Shown here one piece after another: positions 11,476-24,626 of a DNA stretch of 64,000 nucleotides. Below the pieces are notes generated by a model. It saw only the letters and a list, made by a program, of their open reading frames with translations, had not been told where the DNA came from and ran no database searches. The stretch spans positions 376,864-440,863 of the forward strand of contig JACTAT010000120.1 in assembly GCA_014526335.1 (NCBI GenBank), read 5' to 3'. Numbering within the stretch: the first letter of the stretch is position 1; each line of letters starts with the position of its first letter. Made by a program: the position numbers and the translations under genes. The stretch comes from Chrysaora quinquecirrha. Lineage: Eukaryota; Cnidaria; Scyphozoa; Semaeostomeae; Pelagiidae.

Positions 11476-11658
11476 CGAAAGTTTTGGTCCAGGTAGTCCA
11501 TTTTTTCTGTTGTTGATATAAGTTTTTCCAAGGGTTTGGTAGGCGATAAATTCATTAACAAATGTCTTCATTCCAAGAAGTTCTCCAACTTTAAATGCAT
11601 CGTTCCATTCAACTCCCATCAGATAAGCACACGGCATAAACACATAAGAAAATATGAG
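11476..11658 (-). CDS. SLC28A-like: SLC28-type nucleoside transporter, exon G
   Basis: Minus strand 11658 to 11476, acceptor cttgtag, donor GTAGGT, phase 0 at both ends. Encodes FMPCAYLMGVEWNDAF and GMKTFVNEFIAYQ. The latter fits the CNT family signature in which a Lys is followed by NEF(V/I)A(Y/M/F); the Glu and Asn of this stretch line the nucleoside site in CNT structures. The signature is intact. Confidence 0.92.
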
Positions 11659-11933
11659 CTACAAGAAATTCAGTTAAATATGATAGTTTTTGAGTGGTAC
11701 AAAATTATAAATTTGCGAGAAACAGTCGAAACATCTCTGAACACACGCTCGGGGTATAAACGTCAGAAACAGACGGAAACAACTGATTAATTCTATTGAT
11801 CTTCCCATAGTATCGCGCAAGCTGATTGGTGTTTACAACGCAATGCCAATTCGGGGATGTTTTCGATGTTTCTCACAATTTTAAATATAATACTTAGAAG
11901 CTGTTTTGCTGCATTTCGTATTTTGCAAACAAC

Positions 11934-11934
11934 T

Positions 11935-12001
<67 letters not shown>

Positions 12002-12011
12002 CCATCATCTA
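11934..12011. repeat. (ATC)n microsatellite
   Basis: About 25 uninterrupted ATC/GAT units. It makes a poly-Met frame on the minus strand, which is not a gene. Lies in an intron of the transporter gene. Confidence 0.95.
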
Positions 12012-12567
12012 TTTCATTATAGTAGGTTTTCGTTAAAAATAGCTAAGTTAGAGCTCATTAAGGCCTACTTAAAATATTCTACAATAGTTTACTAAAATGA
12101 ACAGTAGGTACAAAGTTTCATAAGATAAAAGTAGAAGATGCCCTTCAGCATGCTTTCAGAGGCCTAGGAAAGTAGTCAGAGACACCGCCCCCAACCCCCA
12201 CTAGAAAGCCTATACAACATCTATATCTATTATATGTAAGAAAGCCATTTCTCGGTAATTTTTTTGTGTTTTTGCATAATATGTAACCATCATATGTTGA
12301 ATCCTACCCGGACAAGATCATTTGGCACTAACACTGTTACCCAAGCAAGTTAAGCCGTGTTTTCATAGTCTTGGTGCCAAAGTCGGAGATAATGCTCCCG
12401 GATCGGCGTTCCAACGCTAACGTGTCCCCGATCGAATTATTTTCAAATGTTTCTTCATAATGCATGGTCGGCGATGTATGCCCGATAGCGATGGCTGTAT
12501 GGAAACCTGAATGGACTATGTTCTAATACAACGGAATAAAATAATAAAAAAAAAGTAGCTATATTAC

Positions 12568-12736
12568 CTTGAAATTGAGATTACTGATTCCTACCATCAT
12601 ACCAAGCCATGCTAATATTGTATCAAATAGCTGCAATACTCCCAAGATCATTATGATGCTCACAGCAATATTTGCAACTAATGCAATTGACATCGAAGCA
12701 CCATTTACTAAAGCCTCCATGGCACTTTTTTCGGGG
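12568..12736 (-). CDS. SLC28A-like: SLC28-type nucleoside transporter, exon F
   Basis: Minus strand 12736 to 12568, acceptor ctttag, donor GTAATA. Encodes ALVNGASMSIALVANIAVS and a hydrophobic helix with AWLGMMVGI. It joins exon E through a split Cys codon and exon G in phase 0. Confidence 0.9.
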
Positions 12737-13299
12737 CTAAAGTAGAGATGGAAATGCATATCAGAATTTAACAAAAATTTTATATTAAGATCTGTGAAAA
12801 ATATATAATTCTTTTTTACTTGTTCGTACGACGAGCCAGCCCGCTTTATCCCCCGCCTACCAGGAACAAATTCAAAATTAGATTTTGCCTACACACGAAT
12901 ACCCTGAGAAAACTGTTCATAGAAGGAGGCGAGCTGGCCCTTTACCAGGCGGTAAACTGCATTCGCATTCAGGAGGGCTAGGTCAAAGTACGTGAAATGA
13001 AAGTAAGGCCAAGCCTTACGAAAGGGCAGGGCATTAGTTATTCTGAAGGGGAGAGAGATTCTGAGGAGTGGAGTCGGATGCTGATGATTTGGAGCTTGCT
13101 CTTGACTTTCACCTGCGCTAGCCTCTGTTTCTGAACTTACGAATATTTTTCGGCATGTTTTTATCTTGTGAACTTCGCACTATGACTTAATGTAAATCTT
13201 GATGAATGCATTTGGAGAATAACGAGAAAAGATTTTATGTAATAAGAAGGTTTATGTGAAATTATTTGAGGGTGCATTTTTTGTTTAACTCTGTGGTTC

Positions 13300-14138
13300 A
13301 TAGTACAAGGAACTGTTTGTATGGAGACAATTTTCCCATCTTCAAGCCCTCGAGCTTAAAGATGAGATCCTCATGAGATCTCACCTTCCAATACACAAAA
13401 TGTTTCATCCTAGTAAAGTGAGATCTCATTCGTTGAGAGTTGTGATCTCACCTGGGGTGAGATTTTCTCATATAAAGGCTGGAAGTGGAAGGATGGGATG
13501 AAACTTCTCAGTATCCACAAGCGCCAGACTTAATCCTGTAGTCTTGTACGCCACGATTAACCAAAAGCTGAAGTATGAGAAAAGGCGCTGGAAGATGGGA
13601 TGGAATTCTACATATAAACTCATGAAAATTTCGTCCCACTTTTCAGCTAGATTTTGTCCACATAACCAGGGCCTAAGTGAGAAAGAAGAAACAGTATTGG
13701 ATATCATGGGTCTATTGAGTCATCCCAGGTATCGATGAGAAATTTTCAAAACTGGACTATTTTCAGAACCGTTTTTCTTTTTAATATCATATCTATTGAG
13801 GAACCATTTAATCAAATACATAAATATACAAAGGGTTTTTATAACCTGATTGGCAGACGTCATCAGTGGAAATCTCTCTTGTAGCCAACATGTGAAAAAA
13901 AGGATTCTTTTGAAAAGTCTGTGCGGAAGGCGTTGTCGAGTTCTTATGACACAGGGCTGAATAATCCCGGAATAAGCCACTCCAGAATGGAATTAAAGCC
14001 GAGACTAAACTTCAGCCGATCAGTAAAAGCACTCGGAATCTGCCAACAGAAAAAGGAGCCAGGCGGAATTCATCGGAAATCATCCCAGGCGGAAATCATC
14101 TGCCTACGATATTTCTTGGTTGGAATATAGCAACTTAC
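13300..14138. other. transporter intron with degenerate inverted repeats
   Basis: Non-coding. Between about 13360 and 13640, repeated GAGATCTCA and GGATGGGATGAA motifs occur in both orientations, suggesting a decayed inverted-repeat element. No ends could be defined. Confidence 0.3.
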
Positions 14139-14391
14139 CATTCCTCAATATCGATCTCATCCACATGCATCGTTTTTGGACTCTGCGTTTCTGGAAACAT
14201 GAGTTTTGATATGGAAAGTGCGGCGGGAGCCGACATGACTGAGGCTGTTAAGATGTGAGATGGTGATGCACCAAATGAGATATAAGCACCAAAAACACTT
14301 CCAGCTATCGTTGCCATTCCGCCGGTCATAACTGCGAATAGCTCAGAATCTGTCAAATCCTTGAGGAAAGGCTTAACCAGTAATGGGGCTT
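14139..14391 (-). CDS. SLC28A-like: SLC28-type nucleoside transporter, exon E
   Basis: Minus strand 14391 to 14139, acceptor tttagctag, donor GTAAGT. Begins by completing a Glu codon, then APLLVKP, which continues the GQTEAPLL-type motif of CNTs. It then encodes AVMTGGMATIAGSVFGAYIS and TASVMSAPAALSISKL, both highly typical of the family. Phase 1 at the start, phase 2 at the end. The preceding exon, which should carry the first half of the GQTE motif, was not found. Confidence 0.93.
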
Positions 14392-17156
14392 CTAGCTAAA
14401 AATGAAAGGAGACTAATGAGTAAAGGGGCAATTATAATTAACTGCGTAATCGGATCTTTAAAGGCTTTATGTCAGTTAGAAGTGGACGTTCTAAATGGAA
14501 AACAATTCTTTCTATCACACATTTTGGAAAAGGCATAAGTGATTGGCTCGAGTCACTTGCCGTATTCTTTCTTGTATTCCCGCTGCGGGTTTGTTGATTA
14601 ACCTCCTACTTCGATTTGGGATTATTAGAGAGGGTAATAAAAGACAGAATATATTCGCCCAATGCTTTAATAGGCAAAAGAAGCAGTCTGTTCGGTAAAG
14701 GATCACTCACTAGACCTTCATTTCTTAGACCTAACCTTGCGATGTTTCTTTTGGAATACTATATGCCGAGAAGCCCTAATAAGGGATTCAAACTCTAATA
14801 ATGAGCGAAAGCCCTTTTCTCTGTTAGCTCTCCAATCTGTATTATTTCCTCCATATTTTGGTCACTGAAAGAATAGTAATATAGCGGATGTGTTGTGTAG
14901 GGGGCTAGGCATGAATCTACGACATTCGTTGCAAATCTGATGACTGAGGCTAGATAGAGTTTCTCCTGTAGATTAAGTTAATTCATAAGGCCCTGGCCAA
15001 ACGATCAAACATTGGTGGTTAGAAATTTGCAATTTGCTTTACAAGCACTGCTTGACCGTTAGGCCATGTTGCTAAACATTGTTTGACAAGCAAAATAATT
15101 TTAATATTTTCACGATGTTTTTGACAAAATTTTCAAAAGCATTTTCTGCTTGTCACCAGCAAAAATATCAACTGGAATGTGTGTAAATTTGACCTCTTTG
15201 ACCCTAAACGAAACCCTTTCCTTTAGAAAAAGGAGGTCTGGTGAAAGGCTGCTACTTTGCTTGATATGGGGTGTATCCAAAATGCAAGAATTCCCACATT
15301 GGAGAAGAGAATACATAGAAGCCCCGTCCGATGTCTGAGATCTTCAATCTTTGTTTCCTACTTTATAAGGGCTATTGACCCTAAGAATCAACCAACACGA
15401 TAACGCTTCTATAACATATCATGTGTATTTCTTATTGGATTAGCCTTCCAAATGCATAACTCCGTTAACTGCATCACTCCTGTACTTGCATTGTTATTCC
15501 AAACAATGATTGCTTCTAAACGTTTCGCAACGCGCGTTTTAGTAAGTTGGATTGACTTCAATATTTCTGCGGCGTCCGAGGGCGCCTGCCAATCAAATCA
15601 CTCGCATGATTTCACGCAGTAGAAAACTGGCTTTGTCCTTTATATCAAATTTGATTTGAACAGAAAGTGGGATGAAACAAATCCGATATAGTGTAACCGA
15701 TCGAGTCCGACATCCAATAAGGCAAAACAAATTTAAACTAGTTCTTAATGTTAGCTATCTTGCTATCATGAATAACTGCGTATAACGAAAAAAAATCCCC
15801 GAATAAAAAGCTCCCCTATAAAAGCCCTGTAAAAAGAGTCCTGTGAAAACGTGATCGTGTGAACAATAAAACTTTTATACCGAGTAAATATATTCGGACT
15901 TATCAAGGCTGTTTCTGACACTGTATTAGACATGATAGTCACCACTTATCATGACAAGCCTTTGATATTTAGTTGGGCAACGTTTCGGGAGAGATAGGAA
16001 AAAAAACCACATTTCTCATTGCCCGATGATGGGGAGACGGATCTCTCCTGAAACGTTGCCCAACTAAATATCAAAAGCTTGTCATGATATGTGGTGACTA
16101 TCATGCCTATACTTTTATACCGGTTCGCCAACCCTAATCCGATTTGAAAAATACAAAGGGTTTATTAACTGTTTGAAGGAGGATAGCTTTCTTCAAAGTC
16201 AATTAATTGGGGACTTCTTCTCAATCTCGCTTTCTTGAGTTTGCTTTCTTGATTATGATTAAAGGAAAAGTTTTATTAGGAAGCACACCTTAATTCGAGA
16301 AATGTTGATGATATATCTGAATAAGCCGGTTCAAAGAAGTGGATTTTACCTTTGTGAATGTCTAGTAAATCTTCGAATGATTTGGTATACAAAACTGAAA
16401 ATTTACGAACTCCTTTCTCAGCAAACGGAAACTTGGTTGTTGCGAATGTTAGAAGAGGGCGAACGGCGAAATTTAGAAAGTTCGAAAAGAAACTGCGACC
16501 TTAGTTCCCTGTTTTTGAAAGAAACAGGAACGATCAAAAATGCGGATATGCCTCAACCATGGGCTTTGAGAGACGGTTGTTACTGTTGCTGTAACATTTG
16601 CTTCTTTCTTTGAATCCCAGTTCACGACAGAGGAGGAGAAGAAAACTTACAAACGAGAAGACTTTTTCTTTCTTTCTCTTTCTGTCACTCAAGGCACGGG
16701 GATGCAAGAAACGAAAACCTGCACGGCCACAGGGGCACAGGGAAGAAAGAGCTTTTGCACGAACAACAAAACCTAACCACTGTATCTCTGGAACACCATG
16801 TGTCCACGGGGGTACATGACCTAAGATGGACGGGGATGGATCGAAAATATTTTACAGACCCATTCTTATGCAATTTAGACAATAAAAGGACACGTTCCCT
16901 ACATTAAGGGTAACAACAAACGGAAAATGAGAGTGATGAGACTTTCTAGGCTATATTATTGCTTGAGCGGATTTGGATAAACTCTTACACAGGTCACGAG
17001 ATTTTCAGGGCTGAAAACCCACTCATATGGGCGGCACATACCCGTACCAAATTTGGCAAAGCACCCCCCCCCGGGGGTATGCGTCAAGCTCTTTTGGATT
17101 AAGTTAACAATGAAACAATAAAAGTAACAATGAAGAATTGCACGAAATAATCTCAC
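14392..17156. other. interval where a transporter exon is expected but not seen
   Basis: Between exons C and E a CNT needs about 55 residues (two helices plus the SGNIF-GQ motif). No minus-strand frame here resembles this. The interval holds a copy of the CCAAACGATCAAACATTG repeat (about 14991-15140) and the long hairpin at 15931-16105. Confidence 0.5.
15931..16105. repeat. long near-perfect hairpin
   Basis: Arms of about 65-70 bp: left begins CATGATAGTCACCAC, right ends GTGGTGACTATCATG. They share GTTGGGCAACGTTTC and its complement and are separated by about 35 bp. Could fold as a long stem or be a foldback MITE. Confidence 0.8.
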
Positions 17157-17351
17157 CTTAAAAGCAACAAAATGCTGTAGATAATGCGGATCGCCAAAAA
17201 GAAACTTAGCACCAGCATCTGACATGGTGACAAATATAGAGATTCTATCGCCAATCCAATTGAAAACGAGATATCCAGGCCTCGTTCTCAATATCAAGAG
17301 ACCAAGGACGAATTGAAGCAGCAATCCAAGGAGAACAGGCCTCCAAATAAT
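17157..17351 (-). CDS. SLC28A-like: SLC28-type nucleoside transporter, exon C
   Basis: Minus strand 17351 to 17157, acceptor tttgaag, donor GTGAGA, phase 0 at both ends. Encodes WRPVLLGLLLQFVLGLLILR, then DAGAKFLFG and HFVAFK. This is the most recognisable CNT segment (WRPV...LLILRT, then TDAG.xF.FG). Confidence 0.95.
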
Positions 17352-17447
17352 CTTCAAACAAGAAAATAGAACATTTAAATCACGTGGCCATTGTGGCAAC
17401 AACTCTATGGCAGTGGCAGTGACCGTCACAGTGACCATGTCCAATTG

Positions 17448-18996
17448 TAGTCAGCTCAACCTCGTTCCCAGGGCTATTCAGGCGAGCCATGAATACCTCT
17501 TTCAAAATAGCCCTGGGAACGAGGTTGCAGTCAGCTGTCACTGGATGAAGTAAATGCAAGAGGGTTTTCACGTCTCGAATGGTTGTCTGACGTGGCACAG
17601 TCTATTGAGGTTCTCATTTGAGGATAGTTGCTCCCTTACTCCCATCTTAAAAAGCACCATGCTCCCTTGCTCCCGTCAAAACTAGTCGCTCCGAATCATC
17701 TCCTTAAAACTATATTCTCCAAAAATGAGTTTTCTCCCAACTCCAGCGCCTTCTACTTATGCTCCCATACTCCGGCCCGTTTAAGGTTTTTCTCCCTTGC
17801 TCCAATAAAGCCCAATCAGAGCCTCTCTATTTCCGCCGGCAATCGGATGATGATTGTGATTTATTGAAATATTGCTAGCACATACACTAGTACGCGTGAA
17901 TGACTCGTTTGGTATGAAGGATGGATGGTTATGATGACGGTCATTTGCATTGATTTTAAGTACACTTTTTTTAACAAGCAACCGCTCAATAAGCAACTAG
18001 GGCTGAATTGACCTTAACAATAAGCATCGAGGGCTCGATTGAATTCTGTAAGCAACTAAGAAGTCAAACAACCAAGCTTATACGCTTTTTGGTTGTTAGG
18101 AAATTGTTTGTTTTGCATGTTGAAATTCTTTTCTTTAGCTAACATTCTTCCACTTACTGTCTCGCAAAAGTCGTGTTATAGGCCTAACAGTTGATGATTT
18201 TGACCCGCAAAGTCAGGGATGGTTGTTAGGTGAAAAAGGTTAAACAACTTTTTAGCAACTTTGAGGGCTGAAAACTCTGCTGAAGATGATGACCTGATGA
18301 CTAACGCCTCGTCTCATAATGATCTACAGTACGTGATAACTCCAACGCCAAGAATAAATTTATAAATAGTAACTTTCTGGCCATATTACGTCCTCGTAAG
18401 TAAATTTAATCGCATAGCAACTGTTAGTGGAGAAACTTCAAGTAAATGCTATGAAACAATTCAGCCCTTTTTATGAAAGCGGGCTCCATATACTGAAAAA
18501 GAGGCTTCCAGGTTTTCAATTTTGCAATATAACATAAATTTTAATGATCAGCACCCTCAACATTGGTCAAAAGCAACCAATTTAATCCAGTACTGAAAGT
18601 TTCATAAAATTCTCAGATTATTAGTACTGCAAGTTTCTTAAGAGATTCTTGAATATACATAATGGCAACATAGTTTTTCTATCTGAAAGATAGAATTCGA
18701 GTTTCTTGGTTTCTTATAAAGAATTTCTAATAAAAAATACGTGTCGTGCAATTTTCATGAAATCTAGGCAAGAACGTGACATTGAAGCTAAGTGGTATGG
18801 TACCGAATTTCACCGTGTACCGTCGATTATCGTTGTGACGAGCGCATGCGCATTGAAGCAAATGCGCCGATTTCGTACATTCCCTCGATGGGTGACAACA
18901 ATCTCCCTTGCTCGCCTGGCTTATTTGTGGTGTTACTCCATCGTAGCTTATATTTCAAAATCTAACACGGGTAAGTATTGATAAATGTTTTCGTAC
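17448..18996. other. transporter intron, no other gene supported
   Basis: A CTCGTTCCCAGGGCTAT motif appears at about 17460 and, inverted, at about 17500-17525, forming a short hairpin. Lower down there is degenerate CTCCCTTGCTCC text near 17630-17800. Nothing coding was supported. Confidence 0.35.
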
Positions 18997-19151
18997 TTTT
19001 CTTTTATTGTTTGATGCTATGAAGATTAATATCATGTACACCAGTAGGCCTCCAACTGGGATTAATCTCGATGGGTTTTTCGCTGTTTCCAAGCCAATCC
19101 ACAAGACAACAAGAACAACAGCAGCAATAACAAAAATCTTGAAACGAGAAT
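18997..19151 (-). CDS. SLC28A-like: SLC28-type nucleoside transporter, exon B
   Basis: Minus strand 19151 to 18997, acceptor cgttcag, donor GTACGA. Encodes a transmembrane helix FVIAAVVLVVLWIGLETAK, then VGGLLVYMILIFIAS, matching the helix before and after the family's ...FDTAK stretch. It ends in phase 0 and joins exon C cleanly. Its start needs one base from exon A, whereas the apparent donor of exon A leaves two, which would give a stop; this junction is unresolved. Confidence 0.85.
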
Positions 19152-19494
19152 CTGAACGACAATGAAATCTTTAACAACGATGTTGCGGTCCTTGTTATAT
19201 GAAAGCGACAAAGTCAAGATCTATGGGAAATAGATAACACCAGGGTGCACCTACCTCACATACAGTAAGTACGGGGTGTGTCGCGCAAAAACAATTTTTG
19301 TACCCATTCAGGAATTTCGGAACCAAAAAGGTAAAATCCTTTCTAAAGTTTCTTGTTGAAATGTTTGTCAAATCAAACCATTTAAGAATAAAATAAGACA
19401 AAAACCACACCCTTTCAGAAAAAAATTGTCTTGCCTGCTACCCCACGGTGGAATTTTAATAGGCAATCCTATATCCCTTTTTGAATTTTTACCT

Positions 19495-19745
19495 AGAAAT
19501 GTCACCCCGTTGGCAGGCACATTGGCAGGGTCTCCGAAATGACGAGCGAACTTGAAGATGTTGTACCAACATGTCGGCGAGACATAGCGAACCATACCAA
19601 CACATCAATTTCGTTGAAATCGACCAAAATTTAATCGTCGATACCATGTTGTTTATTTGGGCAAACATCTATAGGAAACCGTGCAAGCAATCGCTTGTGG
19701 CGATGTTGGCCAATGTGTTGGCATGGTGTGTGCCCGGCTAACAGC
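19495..19745. repeat. MITE-like repeat rich in CCAACATG
   Basis: Related to the 9486-9740 repeat; right end reads GTTGGCATGGTGTGTGCCCG. Lies in the intron between transporter exons A and B. Confidence 0.4.
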
Positions 19746-19800
19746 TTGACGATGAATATAAAATATACTGAAAAAAGCAATAAATGAATATAATCCCTAC

Positions 19801-20243
19801 CATTTCAACAAGATTCGACGTGGCTTAAGAGCATTTAAGATGGGCTCTCCAATGTGCCTTGTTATCCATTTTCCCAAGAATTTCTTTACTGCCCAAGCAA
19901 TGAAAAATACAACCACAATAATAGTGACAATCAGTAGATTTTCAGCCCTTTTGAAATCCAGTATAACTGCTGCCAAGAAATAAGCAATGTAAGCAAGCAG
20001 CATTATTGTGTAGAAAACGAATTTGATTTCTTTCTTGTAACTACTGAGGGAAGAAGCAATGATTTCATAGGGAATCAAGAAGTATAGTTTCCATGGGTTG
20101 ATGACTCTGACCGTCGACTGTCTTTCATCATTTGAGCCGGTTTCTTCATTTTCTTGCTCTTTGAATTCTTCTTGTGAGTGTGAATTTGTTTCTAAATGTT
20201 GATCTTTTGTTTTTAACTCGATTTGTTCTGCTGGTTCTTGCAT
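19801..20243 (-). CDS. SLC28A-like: SLC28-type nucleoside transporter, exon A (N-terminus)
   Basis: Minus strand from ATG at 20243, just inside an acceptor (attttag), so a 5' non-coding exon lies further right. The first about 60 residues are acidic and Gln/Glu-rich (cytosolic N-tail, as in CNTs), with two hydrophobic helices following (FVFYTIMLLAYIAYFLAAV and LIVTIIVVVFFIAWAV). Ends ...KPRRILLKW at a GTAGGG donor. Together exons A-H cover about 400 residues of a normally 600-700-residue protein. I place it in SLC28 but cannot say which paralogue. Confidence 0.85.
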
Positions 20244-23200
20244 GTCCTAAAATTTGATTAAATTCGCTATTGAAAGCTTTGGCAATCAAACCTGGCAATG
20301 AAAGCGATCAAACATTGTTTGTCAATCATTTGAATCTGCTTGCCCAGTAAAATGTTTTACCGTTTGGCCACATCACAAAACAAATGCTGGTCAAACATTC
20401 TTTCTTCCGTGTGTTATTGTAGTAATGTTAAGTTAAGATTGTTTCTTAGTTCATTAAGAAAAGGTTCGCCTGAAAATGGTACATTCCTTCCGTTATGACT
20501 ATAGAAGGAAATTATTGAATAGCCTAGCAAAGATGGTGAAAAACGTTATCACTCAAACCGTTTGCATAACACCTTCGCACTGGTTCTGCAAAAACGAAAG
20601 GCAAAAACGGTGCGATTTCAAAAGTTTCATTTGGATGACTACAAATGAAAAATCTTAACTCCTTGGAAATCCTAGCAGCTCTAGCGGAGAAAGGTCGGGG
20701 TTTCCATCACAAACTCAATTTTGCAAAGAGATAACTGACGAGAAAGGTTGTGTTTGCAGCATGTTTTACCGTGTTAACAGGCTGAAAACAATCAACAAAT
20801 AGTCTAGGCGTACCAATTAAGAGTATAATATCGAGAGGCAATTCAACTCTTGGAATCTCGTATACTTTTTCCAGAGATGAAGTGCCCCTCGTATAAGCCG
20901 GAGGTCACAGCTTTTAGAACTGCAATGGCCGCCGATTCACGAAAAAGTTACCGTCATAGGATCATAGAACGGAGGAAGCCAAAAATAAACAAAAAGAGAA
21001 CCTCATGCCGAAGCCGAACCCATGAAACGCCCATTGTTTATTGTTCAGTGAGAATGGTTTGCTGCTAGTGGTATTTTCGTCTGGAGGAAGGTTAAACAGC
21101 TTTTCTGGACTTGACTGTATCATTTTCTCATATATATCTCAAAATAGTGTGTGAAGGGTTTTCGCAGGTATGTGTGCTCACTTTTCAACACCCTTAATTT
21201 ATATCTTGATGAATTTTCTTAGCTTTTGTAAGGACATGGTCTTTTTTTGCTCCGAAGGTCCTGCAGCCCTTGCATACTCTCGTTCCATAAGTTCTCTCCC
21301 GTTCACTCATATTGATTCATTTCACTGCTTGACTTCCGCCCTTTACTATCCCTTGACAAATGATAATACCAAGCAGCCAAAAGTTTAAAGTCAATGCTAT
21401 CAAATATTGAGAAAGTCTCAGTGTTAGGCCCCGTGGCTGCGGTCAAACGAGAAAGAACTATTATCGTTCCAGCCCATTCCATTCGAGAAAGTGATAAGCC
21501 GGCCTAAAACGCAGAAAACGGGAAAATCACAGCACTCAGAGTGGGTCAGACAGTGCACCAAACAATTCAACACTGCAAACATTTGAAAGTTACGATTAGT
21601 TTGGTGACTGACAAAATTGAAAAATGAAAATGGCAAAGAGAGAATCGTATGTCTTGTTTTGTTTTGTTTTGGATCCTGTACTTACCACTGTGACCTGATT
21701 ATTGCTCATTTTGTTAGAAATGTTTGAAATATGGCGTGGCGTGCGTTTTCCTTCTTGATTTGACCTTAACGAAGCTGAATGGAATCTTTTGTTTTTATTG
21801 TTTTAATTTTTTTTATTTGCAATCCGCACTTCAGACCTGTGGTATTTGCACTGTTATATCTAAAATATGGAATGCAGAATTGTGTAATAGAATAATGACA
21901 TGGAACGGTGGAATGGAATGATGGAACAGCATGACGGAATGATATTTGAAATAGCCAGGGATGTACGGCTTTCTCTTTAATATTAATTATGGAATGATGC
22001 AATGAAAACATGGAATGGTGGAATGGTAATCAAAATGCAAAAGAAGGATAATTGTACTTGCATTATCCATCCAGCGCTTCAAAAAACGTGTTACCGCATC
22101 TGGGAAAGGGCTTCGCGCCTGCCGAATGGCGTATTAGATAAATGGGAACAGTGGGTTTTGGGTCTTGTCGGAAAATTATGTTTACAGTGCCCAGTGGCGT
22201 AGCCAAGGGGGGCAAGGGGGGCGGTCGCCCCCCCCCCAGTAGTTGAAAAGTTGGTGTTTTAGAAAAGTCCATTTCTGCAATAAAATCAGTGGGGGGATGG
22301 GGGTTAAAAGAAATTCTAACAACCGTTGAGCAATAAATATTTTTCAATTTCGAAAAAGAGTAGAGGTATCATCCCACCTCACCTGCTCGGTTCCAGGAAA
22401 ATGTTCTACAACTAATGTTATGCAGCAATTAACACCACATGTTTACTATTGTTCAACCCACACTCCCTTCCTTTTGCAATAGGTCTCGATGTGTGACGGG
22501 TTCTAAAGGTACGGACCTTTCTTGTGTTTTAACGATCCCGTCGGACAGATTTAAAGTTTATTCAAAAGACCTCCCTAGCGTATTCTTGCTGTGGTGAAAA
22601 GAGAAATCGCCAATCTCCTTTCTCTCGTTCTCGAAATAAAACGAAATAGAACGAAAAGGCAAAACCACGAGAAAATTAGATTAGTATAGAGTAAACGAAA
22701 GATCAAACAACACAGTGCATGTTTCCAGTAGATAGACGTAGAATGAAAATTTTCACCGCTTCGTATAAGTATTCTTGGCTGGAATGTTCTACATAAAAAG
22801 AAAGCAAGTGTTTCCAACAAACAGGTGAGGTGAAATACCTTCGAATATCCAACACAACACAATACGCAAACAAAAAAATATGCATTCTATGCGATACTAG
22901 AGGTTAAAAAATGAAAATTTTTCCGGGGAAGCATACCCCCGGACCCCCCTGGCGTTGTGTGCCTCCCAGTAATCAATTTGAGACTATTTCCGTGTTTTCA
23001 TACTAAAAAAACGCATGGTAAACAAATTTTGTGTTTACAACGTAGATATTTGGTAGCTTTCATGAATTTCAATGGTCTAAGAACAATTTTTCTGGCATAG
23101 CACGCTGCTGTCATGAAATTATTGTGAGAAGCAAGAATTATCAAGCATATTTTCTCCATTTGAAAGCCCGTCAAATCTCTTTTCTAGAGGGTCGTTTTAC

Positions 23201-24324
23201 GACCTGTAGAAGGTCATGCTCCCAAAAATTTTTCCGGGGAAAGCCCCGGGGCCCCCATTATTTTTGGTCTTTTGCCCCCCCCCCAAAGCCAAGACCCTGG
23301 CTAACCTTCTTTCGAAACTTTTCCATGGGAAATTCTCGTATTTTTTCTGGGCAAACATTCAACTGAAGGAAGGCCTTTTTTTAGCAACGCAAAAATAAAG
23401 CAAACTCAAATTACAATCAAGGCTGATTTTTGAATATTTATAGATGTCTAGTCTATAGTGGAATAAATGGTCCACCAGTAACTATCGAACTGCATCGGGT
23501 ACCAAAGGCGGGGGTACTCCCTATAGGCTGACATGTACGTGCCCCTCATATGGGTGGGTTTTTCTTGGAAATGTTCTTACAACTGGGTCCGATTTATGCC
23601 TAAAATACCTTAAAAGTTGGTATAGAATCAAACTTCCTTTACATTTGGTACACAAATGCATAAAAATCATAAAACTGGCTGTCTTTATGTGTAAAACAAC
23701 ACCTTAAAGGTAGGTTGGTATGTAAAAACTCGGGGGCACATCCCTGTACATTTCAGGATTGAATCCCCCCCTGGGTACTTGACCAAACTATCGGAAGGAA
23801 TCTCTCAGAAGGAGGGCGGAATAATAGCCTCATCCCCGGGTCTGAGAGCGGGAACGCCATATCCTGCGTGCTGCCCCGAACAAACTCTTCTTTCGTAAAG
23901 AGTAGAGTGTAATGGAATAAGAGCTTGAGGCTGTACACAGCCTAGAACGACCCTCCTTGAGTCCTTCGTCAAATGACCAAACTCAAATCATGCTCAAATA
24001 AACAAACTTGTGGGGGGTGTGATAGCGATATTATAGTAGTGAAAAAACGGTGAAACCGCAAATTTTTTAACCGAAAACCGTACAAACGTACACGCCTTTC
24101 CTTAAAACCGTAAAACCGCACCGAAATCGGAAATCGATAAGCCAAAGAGCCGTACTTTTTTAAAGTAAAAACAGCAAACCGTCATGCTCAATGACCCCCT
24201 CCTTGCCCTGTCCCTTGCCCACGCTCACATCATACTGTACGCATCCCATCCGCGCATCCACTGATGGACTTTGCGCAAGGTGAACGTGAAGCAAAAACCA
24301 TTACCGCTGTTTTCTGCTGATGGC
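20244..24324. other. intergenic stretch without supported genes
   Basis: Holds a piece of the AAACATTGTTTGTCAATC repeat (about 20290-20410), a GGAATGG-rich degenerate tract (about 21880-22030), a CAGTGGCGTAGCCAAGG motif at about 22191 followed by runs of G and C (this motif resembles ends of hAT-type elements, weak), and two TTTTTCCGGGGAA...CCCCC patches (about 22918 and 23228) that look like parts of one repeat. Around 24040-24180, AAAACCGT is repeated. Confidence 0.35.
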
Positions 24325-24626
24325 CTAGAAAGTAGCCTGCGTCCAGACTCAAACTGATCAAATCAGTAGAGTCTGCGCAACTACGTCCAAAAGCTTGTTC
24401 TGCTGACTCAGCAATCTCGTTTTCATTTTAAACCGCGCGCGTTGCTCCGATGGAAGTCCATGCGGTGAACACTCCGCTCGGCCTGTTCATTTCCTTGTGG
24501 CGTGGCTTAGATTTACTTTGTAGCTTGGTGTCCTGCTAGATACTTGTAAAAAATAATAAAGTAAGTCATGTCTGCGTTATTTGTTTCACTGAGTTCACAA
24601 CAAAACAGTCTTGGGACTTTAATTTA

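Noticed and set aside
11793..12008. Open frame with a poly-Met run on the minus strand
   Set aside because: It is the (ATC)n microsatellite read backwards; no splice or coding context.
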